Source of the DNA: an uncultured Bacteroidota bacterium | GTDB lineage: Bacteria; Bacteroidota; Bacteroidia; UKL13-3 | Direction of reading: 5' to 3' | Length of the DNA: 18,087 bases | NCBI GenBank assembly: GCA_903888395.1 | Contig: CAISTO010000402.1 | Location: 1-18,087, forward strand | Shown: positions 1 through 6,219 of the stretch, piece after piece | Position numbering within the stretch: the first letter of the stretch is position 1 | Layout: the number at the start of each line of letters is the position of its first letter | Position numbers and translations under genes: made by a program | The notes under the pieces: model-generated | The model's input: the letters and a program-made list of their open reading frames with translations, nothing else | What the model was told of the DNA's origin: nothing | Database searches by the model: none

Positions 1-538
1 CAACATCATTTTGAGTATGATATGCACTATCAATGAAAGGCTTTAATTCAGTTACCAAAAACTTTAAATAATTATCAGATTGCACCTTGCCACTAAAAAC
101 CGAATTTCCGTTTTGTCTTTTTGCTGCATACATGGAGTCTTGTTCTGCTTTGGTTAAAGCTTCAAAAGGTTTTTGAGGAAAATAATCAATATGTCTATTT
201 TTACTATCATTCCAAATGCCTACAACAATACATTCTTTTATTTTTTGTTGATAGAATAAATCAGACATTGCTTCATCAATTCCCCATTCTTGTTTGTTCC
301 ATGCATTGCTTGTGTCGAATAGCATTTGTCCATCGTGCATGTATAAAACCGCATATTTTTTTTCATTGCTGTAATTTTCTGGCAACCAAACATCCACATT
401 TCTAGCATTTACAAATTTAGAATTGAAATTAGTATGTAGTATAACTTTACCCTCAAATACCTTGATTTCATTCGTATTTTGTGCAATTAAAAAAAAAGAA
501 CAAATAATAAAAATACTTAAGGAAACGATTGATTTCAT
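1..538 (-). CDS. exported putative esterase, alpha/beta-hydrolase fold (N-terminal part)
   Basis: This is a partial gene. The ATG is at 538-536 and 179 codons are readable before the window edge, so the C-terminal half is missing. Residues 1-20 form a signal peptide (Lys3, hydrophobic core IVSLSIFIICSFFLI, AQ cleavage region), so the product should be exported. Residues 43-75 resemble the start of the esterase D / enterochelin-esterase family (PF00756): the VWLPENY strand, then VLYMHDGQ with H68-D69-G70-Q71 of the oxyanion region. Residues 155-171 (NYLKFLVTELKPFID) match the helix that precedes the nucleophile elbow. The catalytic Ser, Asp and His would lie outside the window, so activity cannot be judged. 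The substrate is unknown; family members hydrolyse carboxylic esters, siderophore esters or acyl-sugars. It lies 22 nt past a strong hairpin terminator, which suggests its own promoter or readthrough from the gene at 622-1524. Confidence 0.8.
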   Translation of the reverse strand, partial: MKSIVSLSIFIICSFFLIAQNTNEIKVFEGKVILHTNFNSKFVNARNVDVWLPENYSNEKKYAVLYMHDGQMLFDTSNAWNKQEWGIDEAMSDLFYQQKIKECIVVGIWNDSKNRHIDYFPQKPFEALTKAEQDSMYAAKRQNGNSVFSGKVQSDNYLKFLVTELKPFIDSAYHTQNDV

Positions 539-559
539 GGAGCTGAAAAATAGTGTTTA

Positions 560-595
560 AATAAAAAGAGAAGCAATGATGAATTGCTTCTCTTT
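560..595 (-). terminator. rho-independent terminator after the coiled-coil gene
   Basis: A perfect 13-bp stem (565-577 pairs with 583-595) encloses a 5-nt loop (578-582). Read on the minus strand, it starts 27 nt after the stop codon of the gene at 622-1524 and runs into a TTTTTATTT tract at 559-567. On the plus strand it is also followed by a run of T (603-610), so it may work in both directions. It lies 27 nt before the start codon of the esterase gene. Confidence 0.85.
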
Positions 596-621
596 AATAG
601 AATTTTTTTTTGAATATGCTT

Positions 622-1524
622 TTATTTTAGTACATAGTTACTTGCATGTACCAAGTTGTTATCAATATATAACTCTATGGTATAAGTACCACTTTCCAAG
701 TTTCTTTCTTCGCCTTCGTATGCCAAGCAAATATTTTGCTTATCGTTTTGATAATCTATTTTTATGTTGGAAGTACATTCTAAGGTTTCACCATTTACAG
801 TTACAGAACCTTTGTTAATTCCAGCCAATGGTTTTCCGCTTGGAGTTATTATTCTTAGATAAACTATTTTGTCGCCTTTAGGAGCAACTTTATTATCCAT
901 AATAGTTAGGCAAGCTTCTATTTTGTTGGTTCTTTTAGCCAAAGTACTTTCCACTAATTTACCACTATTTTTCTTTTTAAATGAAGCTACTTTAACATAT
1001 TCTGCTTTTAAAATACTTGCTATATCAACGGTTTTTTGTAAATTATTTTTATCTTCATTTAAGCCAGTTACAGCATTTGTTAATTCTTGATTTTGTGCTT
1101 TTAAAGTACCATTTTCAATCATTAAGGCATCTATTTTTTCTAAATATTCATCACGCAATGCTTTAAGTTTCGATAATTCATCTTTAAGTTTACTGCTTAA
1201 TTTAGATGCATCTTTTTCGTTTTTAAGTAAGTTTCTAATTCTTTGTTCTTGGTTATAAATTTTACCATTTGCATCGGTTAACAAACTATCTAAATTTCCT
1301 GCAATTCCTCTGTATTTGTCAAGTTCCATGGTTGTTGAAACCAATTCACGTTCTACTTCAATTCTTACATTTGTTAAACTATCTATTTCATTTCCATGAT
1401 TAATAATAGTAGTTGTATGATTTTTGTATTGGTAAACATTAAAACCAATTGATCCTAATAACAATAATAGCAATAAAATTAGTCCATTACGGTTGTTGCT
1501 TTTTTCTTCTTCTTGCTTGTCCAT
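622..1524 (-). CDS. membrane-anchored coiled-coil protein of unknown function
   Basis: The protein has 300 residues. A short charged cytoplasmic N-terminus (1-13, KQEEEKSNNRN) is followed by one very hydrophobic segment (about 14-31, seven consecutive leucines then GSIGFNVY). Next comes a long heptad-rich coiled coil (about 40-165, many E/K/L/N residues, no proline). The C-terminal part (about 170-300) is rich in alternating hydrophobic residues, contains VYLRIITPSGKPLAG and TYTIELYIDNNLV, and looks like a beta-sandwich. The layout suggests a single-pass protein with a periplasmic stalk and globular head. I do not recognise the family. Proteins of this layout are common as hypotheticals in Bacteroidota and are sometimes mislabelled SMC-like because of the coiled coil. 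It is monocistronic or first in a unit, with a strong terminator right after it and a 23-bp palindrome 28 nt before its ATG. Confidence 0.8.
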   Translation of the reverse strand: MDKQEEEKSNNRNGLILLLLLLLGSIGFNVYQYKNHTTTIINHGNEIDSLTNVRIEVERELVSTTMELDKYRGIAGNLDSLLTDANGKIYNQEQRIRNLLKNEKDASKLSSKLKDELSKLKALRDEYLEKIDALMIENGTLKAQNQELTNAVTGLNEDKNNLQKTVDIASILKAEYVKVASFKKKNSGKLVESTLAKRTNKIEACLTIMDNKVAPKGDKIVYLRIITPSGKPLAGINKGSVTVNGETLECTSNIKIDYQNDKQNICLAYEGEERNLESGTYTIELYIDNNLVHASNYVLK

Positions 1525-1551
1525 TTTGTTTATTTTTTAAGTTTAAATCAG

Positions 1552-1574
1552 TTGCAATTTAGTATAAATTGCAA
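1552..1574. promoter_or_regulatory. perfect 23-bp palindrome in divergent intergenic region (possible operator)
   Basis: The arms TTGCAATTTA (1552-1561) and TAAATTGCAA (1565-1574) are exact reverse complements separated by GTA. The site lies between two divergent genes: 28 nt upstream of the coiled-coil gene ATG (minus) and 93 nt upstream of the glycosyltransferase ATG (plus). No U-tract follows on either strand, so it is unlikely to be a terminator. Size and symmetry fit the operator of a dimeric repressor, or a hairpin in the 5' leader of the minus-strand gene. The regulator is unknown. Confidence 0.45.
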
Positions 1575-1667
1575 ATTAGTTGTAGTAAATATTTTATATA
1601 ATTACTTCTTTTTTTTTTTTAAATTTTGAATACAATTACGAAGGTTATATTATTGCTGTGAAGAATT

Positions 1668-2417
1668 ATGCTGAATAATAAAAAAATAGTAGTAGTAATG
1701 CCCGCTTATAATGCAGAACTTACTTTAGAAAAAACGTATAATGAAATTCCTTTTGATATTGTAGATGAAGTAATTTTGGTGGATGATACAAGTAAAGATC
1801 AAACAAGTATTTTAGCGCAAAAAATTGGAATTCAGCATGTAATTAGGCATGAAAAAAACAGAGGTTATGGTGGAAATCAAAAAACTTGTTACGATAAGGC
1901 CAAACAGATTGGTGCTGATATTGTAATCATGTTGCATCCTGATTATCAATACACGCCTACGTTAATTCATAGCATTGCATCTATGATTGCATACAATGTA
2001 TATCCTGCAGTTTTTGCATCTCGTATTTTGGGAAAAGGTGCTTTAAAAGGTGGAATGCCATTGTACAAGTATTTTTTCAATCGTTGTCTTACCTTGTTTC
2101 AAAATATTTTGATGAGTCAAAAGCTTTCGGAATACCATACTGGTTATAGAGCTTACGATATGAAAATTTTACATGCCGTTGATTATAATTTGTGTAGCGA
2201 TGATTTTGTTTTTGATAATCAAATGTGCGCGCAAGTTTTTTATGCAGGTTTTGAAATTGGTGAAATTACTTGTCCTACCAAATATTTTGATGAAGCTTCA
2301 TCTATTAATTTTAGCCGAAGTGTAAAATATGGTTTAGGCGTTGTGGGAACATCAATTCAGTACCGTTTTCAAAAATGGGGATTCATTAATTTAGCCATGT
2401 TTAAAAAACTGAACTAA
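1668..2417 (+). CDS. family 2 glycosyltransferase (dolichol-phosphate mannosyltransferase-like)
   Basis: The protein has 249 residues and a GT-A fold of the DPM1/DPG-synthase-like GT2 group. Strand 1 is VVVMPAYNAE (8-17). The nucleotide-binding acidic pair is in ILVDDTS (D39-D40). The usual metal-binding DxD region reads LHPDYQYTP (89-97), so only D92 is kept; this HPDYQY variant is a recurrent subgroup of GT2. EYHTGYRAY (155-163) is the acceptor-side motif, and SDDFVFDNQM (177-186) supplies the likely catalytic acidic residues. There is no transmembrane segment at the C-terminus, so it should be cytosolic or peripheral and use a nucleotide sugar to charge a polyprenyl-phosphate or extend a surface glycan. 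Donor and acceptor are unknown. It stands alone: the neighbours are a divergent unknown gene and a long gene-free stretch, so no glycan cluster is visible here. Confidence 0.85.
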   Translation: MLNNKKIVVVMPAYNAELTLEKTYNEIPFDIVDEVILVDDTSKDQTSILAQKIGIQHVIRHEKNRGYGGNQKTCYDKAKQIGADIVIMLHPDYQYTPTLIHSIASMIAYNVYPAVFASRILGKGALKGGMPLYKYFFNRCLTLFQNILMSQKLSEYHTGYRAYDMKILHAVDYNLCSDDFVFDNQMCAQVFYAGFEIGEITCPTKYFDEASSINFSRSVKYGLGVVGTSIQYRFQKWGFINLAMFKKLN

Positions 2418-2552
2418 TTTGTATAAAAATGTGTTTTGGTTTTATAAATTGAATACACTTTTAGATCAAACTGTTTAATTGAATCGATTATTGTTTTTTT
2501 TAAATACTTAATTACAAATATTTAAGGAAAAATAGTATTAAGATAAAATTTT

Positions 2553-2568
2553 TGGCACAGTGATTGCT
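2553..2568 (+). promoter_or_regulatory. sigma-54 (RpoN) type -24/-12 promoter
   Basis: TGGCAC-AGTGA-TTGCT matches the RpoN promoter consensus TGGCAC-N5-TTGCW at every fixed position. The invariant GG (2554-2555) and GC (2566-2567) have the required spacing. The expected start is near 2579. Such promoters need an AAA+ activator and usually an upstream enhancer site; I could not identify the enhancer. Only 30 nt of transcript separate the predicted start from the hairpin terminator at 2609-2642, so the simplest product is an RNA of roughly 65 nt. Confidence 0.6.
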
Positions 2569-2608
2569 AACATTTGTTCAATAATACTTTTTTCTAATTC
2601 ATATAAGT

Positions 2609-2642
2609 AAAAACCCTTGATTATAGCTGATCAAGGGTTTTT
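2609..2642 (+). terminator. strong rho-independent terminator, active-looking in both directions
   Basis: AAAAACCCTTGA (2609-2620) pairs perfectly with TCAAGGGTTTTT (2631-2642), closing a 10-nt loop that can partly pair further. The 3' arm ends in TTTTT followed by CTATTTTA. The A-run on the left arm gives an equivalent U-tract on the minus strand. No protein gene ends close to it on either strand: the nearest upstream stop is at 2417 (plus), and on the minus strand nothing ends here. It therefore appears to end a short noncoding transcript. Confidence 0.8.
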
Positions 2643-2721
2643 CTATTTTATAGAATTTATAGTTTTCCTAAACCATTTTTTTAATTGTTCCACAACTATT
2701 TTCTTAGAAATTAGCACTCTG

Positions 2722-2729
2722 CAAATATA
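2722..2729 (-). promoter_or_regulatory. Bacteroidota-type -7 box (TATATTTG) on minus strand
   Basis: Read on the minus strand, this is an exact match to the Bacteroidota housekeeping -7 element TAnnTTTG. A well-spaced -33 TTG is not present (the nearest TTG is only 12 nt upstream), so the promoter call is weak. If used, transcription would start near 2716 and run leftward into the terminator at 2609-2642, giving an RNA of about 110 nt. Confidence 0.25.
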
Positions 2730-2737
2730 AATTAACC

Positions 2738-2759
2738 TTATCAACAGGTATGTTGATAA
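2738..2759. promoter_or_regulatory. perfect 22-bp palindrome upstream of parA (possible operator)
   Basis: TTATCAACA (2738-2746) and TGTTGATAA (2751-2759) are exact reverse complements around GGTA. The site is 143 nt upstream of the parA ATG. Each arm differs by one base from the DnaA-box consensus TTATCCACA. No U-tract follows, so it is not a terminator. It may be an operator for the parAB unit or for the minus-strand box at 2722-2729. It is not a parS-like sequence. Confidence 0.4.
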
Positions 2760-2901
2760 TAGGTGGATTAGTTGCTTCAATGAAAGAGTTTATTTGGTAA
2801 TGAATAAAAGTCAAATTTTTTTTTAAAAAATACAATAAAACTAATTTCAAAACTCACAACGACTTTATTTTCAAAACCATAAAAACTGATCAAAATTTAA
2901 A

Positions 2902-3714
2902 ATGGCAAAAATAATAGCAATAGCAAATCAAAAAGGTGGAGTTGGTAAAACTACTACTGCCATTAATTTATCGGCAAGTTTAGCTGCATTAGAATTTAAA
3001 ACCTTATTGGTTGATGCCGATCCTCAAGCAAATTCAGCTTCGGGAACTGGTTTTGATCCAAGAGATGTTGTTACTGGACTTTATGAAGTAATGGTAAATG
3101 AAACTCCTTGCACTGAAGCTATTGTTCATACTGAACTTCAATACATGGATTTACTTCCTTCAAATATTGACTTGGTAGGTGCTGAAATAGAATTGGTGAA
3201 TTTACCAAACAGAGAAAAACTGTTGAAATTTGCTTTAGATTCAATTAGAAAAGATTATGATTTTATCATCATTGATTGTTCACCAAGTTTAGGTTTAATT
3301 ACTACCAATGCTTTAGTGGCAAGCGATAGTGTAATAGTTCCGGTTCAATGTGAGTATTTTGCTTTAGAAGGCTTAGGAAAATTATTAAATACCATTAAAA
3401 TTGTTCAACAAAGTTTGAATACAAATTTACAAATAGAAGGTATATTATTAACGATGTACGACATGCGTTTGCGCTTAAGTAACCAAGTAGTTGAAGAAGT
3501 TAAAATGCATTTTCAGCAATTAGTATTTGAAACAATTATTCAACGTAATACTAAATTAAGCGAAGCGCCAAGTTTTGGAATTCCTGTTTTACTTCACGAT
3601 GCAGAAAGTAGGGGAGCCATTAATTACATGAATTTGGCCAAAGAAGTTTTGGTAAAAAATGGTTTAATTGATGGTCAGAATAATGTGAGTAACGACAATA
3701 CCTCGCACAACTAA
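2902..3714 (+). CDS. parA: chromosome partitioning ATPase ParA (Soj)
   Basis: The protein has 270 residues, normal for chromosomal ParA/Soj. It carries the deviant Walker A motif KGGVGKTTT (11-19) with the signature Lys11 and catalytic Lys16. Walker A' is LLVDADPQAN (35-44), and Walker B is FIIIDCSPSLG (121-131). EAPSFGIPV (231-239) is the typical C-terminal Soj segment. ATP-bound dimers bind nonspecific DNA, and ParB stimulates hydrolysis, producing the gradient that separates origin regions. There is no N-terminal helix-turn-helix, so this is the small chromosomal type (Ib-like), not a plasmid type Ia protein. It lies 36 nt before parB on the same strand, evidently as one operon. The start ATG is at the motif-determined N-terminus (MAKIIAIANQ). 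A promoter was not pinned down in the AT-rich leader. Confidence 0.95.
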   Translation: MAKIIAIANQKGGVGKTTTAINLSASLAALEFKTLLVDADPQANSASGTGFDPRDVVTGLYEVMVNETPCTEAIVHTELQYMDLLPSNIDLVGAEIELVNLPNREKLLKFALDSIRKDYDFIIIDCSPSLGLITTNALVASDSVIVPVQCEYFALEGLGKLLNTIKIVQQSLNTNLQIEGILLTMYDMRLRLSNQVVEEVKMHFQQLVFETIIQRNTKLSEAPSFGIPVLLHDAESRGAINYMNLAKEVLVKNGLIDGQNNVSNDNTSHN

Positions 3715-3750
3715 ATAAGTAAATAAAATAGCAGAAGAAAGAATTATAAA

Positions 3751-4662
3751 ATGAGTAACCCACGCAGAAACGCATTAGGAAGAGGATTAAGTGCATTGCT
3801 TGAAAATGCAGCAACTGATTTTAATACCACAGAATCAAAACCGGTAAATTCTATCAATGAAATTCTGATTTCTCAGGTTGAGGCAAACCCTTTTCAACCA
3901 AGAACAGATTTTAAAGCAGATGAATTAAATGAACTTGCCGATAGCATCAAAATTCATGGCGTAATTCAACCCATTACTGTAAGAAAAGTTGGAGTTGATA
4001 GGTACCAATTAATTAGTGGAGAACGCAGAACTCGTGCTTCTAGAATTGCCGGATTAGAAAAAATTCCTGCATATGTTCGCCTTGCCGATGACCAAGGAAT
4101 GTTGGAAATGGCGTTGATAGAAAATATTCAACGCGAAAACTTAAATGCCATGGAAGTTGCCTTAAGCTATAAACGTTTGTTAGACGAATGTAAATTAAAT
4201 CAAGAAGAGTTAGGAAGCAGAGTTGGTAAAAATCGCAGTACAGTTAATAATTACATGCGTTTGTTAAAATTACCCGATAATATTCAAGCATCGCTTCGCG
4301 ATGATAAAATTTCAATGGGTCATGCCCGTGCAATTATCAATATTGACAATGCAGATGAACAACAATTTTTGTTCAATGAAATGATTTTAAAAGATCTTTC
4401 TGTTCGCCAAGTGGAAGCATTGGTAAGAGAAGCAATGGAAAGAGCTAAACAAGACCAAAGTAACATAGAAGACGAAAAACCAAAAAGTAAAAAAGCCGCT
4501 AAACCTGCATTAAATGAAATAGTGGTGGAATTTCAAAAATTATTATCAGAAAAGTTTGGTAACAAAATAAAAATTTCAAACGATGATAAAGGTAAAGGAA
4601 ATATTACCATTCCTTTTAAATCGGAAGCGGATTTAAATAGGATACTAGATATGCTTTCGTAG
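3751..4662 (+). CDS. parB: chromosome partitioning protein ParB (Spo0J), CTP-dependent DNA clamp
   Basis: The protein has 303 residues. The N-terminal LGRGLSALL (9-17) is the ParA-stimulating peptide. The ParB/Srx CTPase domain follows, with NPFQPR (46-51), HGVIQP (69-74), the CTP-binding GERRTRA (90-96) and the ENIQREN box (124-130). A helix-turn-helix comes next (about 145-170, EELGSRVGKNRSTVNNYMRL), then a basic linker (KPKSKKAAK) and a C-terminal dimerisation domain. ParB loads at parS sites, spreads as a clamp and activates ParA. All boxes are intact, so it should be functional. No convincing parS site is visible in this window. A terminator follows at 4685-4714. Confidence 0.95.
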   Translation: MSNPRRNALGRGLSALLENAATDFNTTESKPVNSINEILISQVEANPFQPRTDFKADELNELADSIKIHGVIQPITVRKVGVDRYQLISGERRTRASRIAGLEKIPAYVRLADDQGMLEMALIENIQRENLNAMEVALSYKRLLDECKLNQEELGSRVGKNRSTVNNYMRLLKLPDNIQASLRDDKISMGHARAIINIDNADEQQFLFNEMILKDLSVRQVEALVREAMERAKQDQSNIEDEKPKSKKAAKPALNEIVVEFQKLLSEKFGNKIKISNDDKGKGNITIPFKSEADLNRILDMLS

Positions 4663-4684
4663 TTTGGAAGATAAATAGAAATTT

Positions 4685-4714
4685 AAAAAGGCTAACTGAA
4701 AGTTGGCCTTTTTT
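4685..4714 (+). terminator. bidirectional terminator between convergent parB and the oxidase operon
   Basis: AAAAAGGCTAACT (4685-4697) pairs with AGTTGGCCTTTTT (4701-4713) around a GAA loop, with one G-T wobble, and ends in a T-run. It starts 22 nt after the parB stop. Read on the minus strand, the hairpin also ends in TTTTT and lies 40 nt after the stop of the transporter gene at 4754-5668. It can therefore end both parAB and the ten-gene oxidase operon. Confidence 0.85.
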
Positions 4715-4753
4715 AGTTAAAATGTATTTGTTAATTTTATCCATATAAATAAT

Positions 4754-5668
4754 TTAAATACTAGCAGCTTTACCTTTTCTCCCTACAAGCCATACTCCAA
4801 TTATAGTCAATAACATGGCAATAATTACTTTGGTATTAATTACTTCGTTTAGGAATAAATAACCTAAAAATACAGCTACAATGGTGTTGAAATAGGCATA
4901 AGTAGAAACCAATGCAGCTGGCAACGCTTTTAATATGTACATGAAACAACCATACGCCAATAATGACCCAAATATTACCAAATAAATTAATGCTAAAATG
5001 GAATCATTGCTTGGATTAAACTTTGCCCAATCGCCCATAAAAGTTGAAATAAGGAGGAGTATTATTCCGCCTGGAATCATTTGCAAACCTGCATTATACA
5101 AAACTGGTAAATTACTTTTATGAGATTTTGAAAACACTGTTCCCAACGCCCAACAAATATTAGAAACAATAATGGCAATTAATCCTAAAATATAGTTTTT
5201 ATCGGAAAGTAAATTTACTTTATCGTAAAAAATAAGGTATTGCGCTAGCAAACAAATAATAAAACCAATCCACATGGTTTTAGTAACTTTTTCGTTGCTA
5301 CCCATTATTAAATTAATAAACACAATCCATAACGGAGTTAGGGCACAAATAAGCGCTGCTAATCCACTGTCTATGTATTGCATTCCCCAACTAATAATTC
5401 CATTTCCACCCACTAACATCAAAGTACCATTGATGCTAAATTGCTTAAATTGTTTAAGACTTGGAATGGGTTGTTTTTTGAAAAATATAAAGTATCCACA
5501 AATTAATATTCCAGCAATGGTATGCCTAAATGCTGCTAATAAAAAAGGCGGAAATAAATGAATTCCATCGCTATTAATTCCTATGCGAATGGCTAAAAAA
5601 GTGGTTCCCCAAAAAATGGCTACTGCTATAAATGCTAAGTATGCCTTTAAATTTGGATTTTTTAACAC
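4754..5668 (-). CDS. EamA/DMT-superfamily transporter (RhaT/YdcZ-like metabolite exporter)
   Basis: The protein has 304 residues and about ten hydrophobic segments arranged as two EamA repeats. The first opens with AIFWGTTFLAIRIGI (18-32), the second with NICWALGTVFSKSHK (170-184). This is the usual layout for drug/metabolite transporters that export amino acids, nucleosides or other small molecules; the substrate cannot be read from sequence. The start is a GTG (5668-5666) whose G is the last base of the TAG stop of the DUF420 gene (TAGTG), so translation is coupled. No ATG lies upstream in this frame before a stop. It is the last gene of the oxidase operon. A role in the oxidase is inference only; alternatively it is a passenger gene. 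The terminator at 4685-4714 follows. Confidence 0.85.
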   Translation of the reverse strand: MLKNPNLKAYLAFIAVAIFWGTTFLAIRIGINSDGIHLFPPFLLAAFRHTIAGILICGYFIFFKKQPIPSLKQFKQFSINGTLMLVGGNGIISWGMQYIDSGLAALICALTPLWIVFINLIMGSNEKVTKTMWIGFIICLLAQYLIFYDKVNLLSDKNYILGLIAIIVSNICWALGTVFSKSHKSNLPVLYNAGLQMIPGGIILLLISTFMGDWAKFNPSNDSILALIYLVIFGSLLAYGCFMYILKALPAALVSTYAYFNTIVAVFLGYLFLNEVINTKVIIAMLLTIIGVWLVGRKGKAASI

Positions 5669-6219
5669 TAAAATTGGTAATAAGGACTAATCATGGCATA
5701 AACAATAACACCAGTTACTGTTACATAAAGCCAAATAGGATAGGTAAATCGTACAATTTTTTTGTGTTTTTCTACGTTCATTTGTAATCCATAATAAAAT
5801 GATAAAAGTACTAATGGAAGAACGCATGCAGCTAAAATAATATGGCTAACAAGTATGGTTAAATAAATACTTCTCATTGAATTTCCGGCAGGAAATGCAG
5901 TTTCATTTGCCATCCAATGATACAATATATAACTTATTAAAAACAATGATGATAAACCAAATGCGGTTAAATTAATTGCTTTATGCGCTGTAATGTTTTT
6001 TTGCTTAATAAAATACAATGAAAATAATAAAAGAACAGTACAAGTTCCATTAATGAAAGCATTTAATTTTGGTAAATACATGACCCAACTAGGCAATATT
6101 TCTGGCCTAGGAAGTATTTTCCTGTTTAAAATAACAACTGCTATTAAAACTACAATTGATACAATTAATACAATGTTAAAAACTAATCTGTCTTGTTTAT
6201 CTTGGTTCGTGGTATTCAT
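5668..6219 (-). CDS. DUF420 (CtaM/YozB-like) membrane protein, probable oxidase assembly factor
   Basis: The protein has 183 residues with five likely membrane segments (about 14-32, 51-69, 80-100, 118-144 and 154-178). Features of the DUF420 family (PF04238) include the YHWMANET stretch after the third segment, the HIILAACVLPLVLLSFY helix and the EKHKKIVRFTYPIWLY loop before the last helix. Conserved histidines in the family are thought to bind heme or copper. The Gram-positive relative CtaM is required for an active aa3 oxidase, and the family is routinely encoded beside SCO and cox genes, as here. It overlaps the SCO gene by 23 nt and shares one base with the next gene. It probably acts in the inner membrane during oxidase maturation. 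The exact biochemical step is not known from the sequence. Confidence 0.85.
   Translation of the reverse strand: MNTTNQDKQDRLVFNIVLIVSIVVLIAVVILNRKILPRPEILPSWVMYLPKLNAFINGTCTVLLLFSLYFIKQKNITAHKAINLTAFGLSSLFLISYILYHWMANETAFPAGNSMRSIYLTILVSHIILAACVLPLVLLSFYYGLQMNVEKHKKIVRFTYPIWLYVTVTGVIVYAMISPYYQF

Larger units (their letters stand above)
2418..2901. other. 484-bp gene-free stretch upstream of parA
   Basis: No convincing protein gene lies here. It holds, in order: AT-rich spacer after the glycosyltransferase without a clear terminator; a sigma-54-type promoter (2553-2568); a strong bidirectional hairpin terminator (2609-2642); a minus-strand TATATTTG box (2722-2729); a 22-bp palindrome (2738-2759); and AT-rich sequence leading to parA. 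A minus-strand open frame (about 2643-2780, no ATG) runs up to the terminator. It is discussed as a finding and not called as a gene. Confidence 0.7.

Noticed and set aside
869..1090. Plus-strand open frame opposite the coiled-coil gene
   Set aside because: It is the reverse reading of a well-supported minus-strand gene and has no recognisable domain or start context.
2431..2461. Possible weak hairpin after the glycosyltransferase gene (AAAATGTGTTT with AATACACTTTT)
   Set aside because: Stem has internal mismatches and a long AT loop without a clear U-tract. It is not supportable as a terminator.
2687..2696. GTTCCACAAC, resembling half of a parS site upstream of parA
   Set aside because: Only one arm matches the parS-type sequence (GTTCCAC or GTTTCAC). 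The inverted second arm is absent. No full parS was found in the window.
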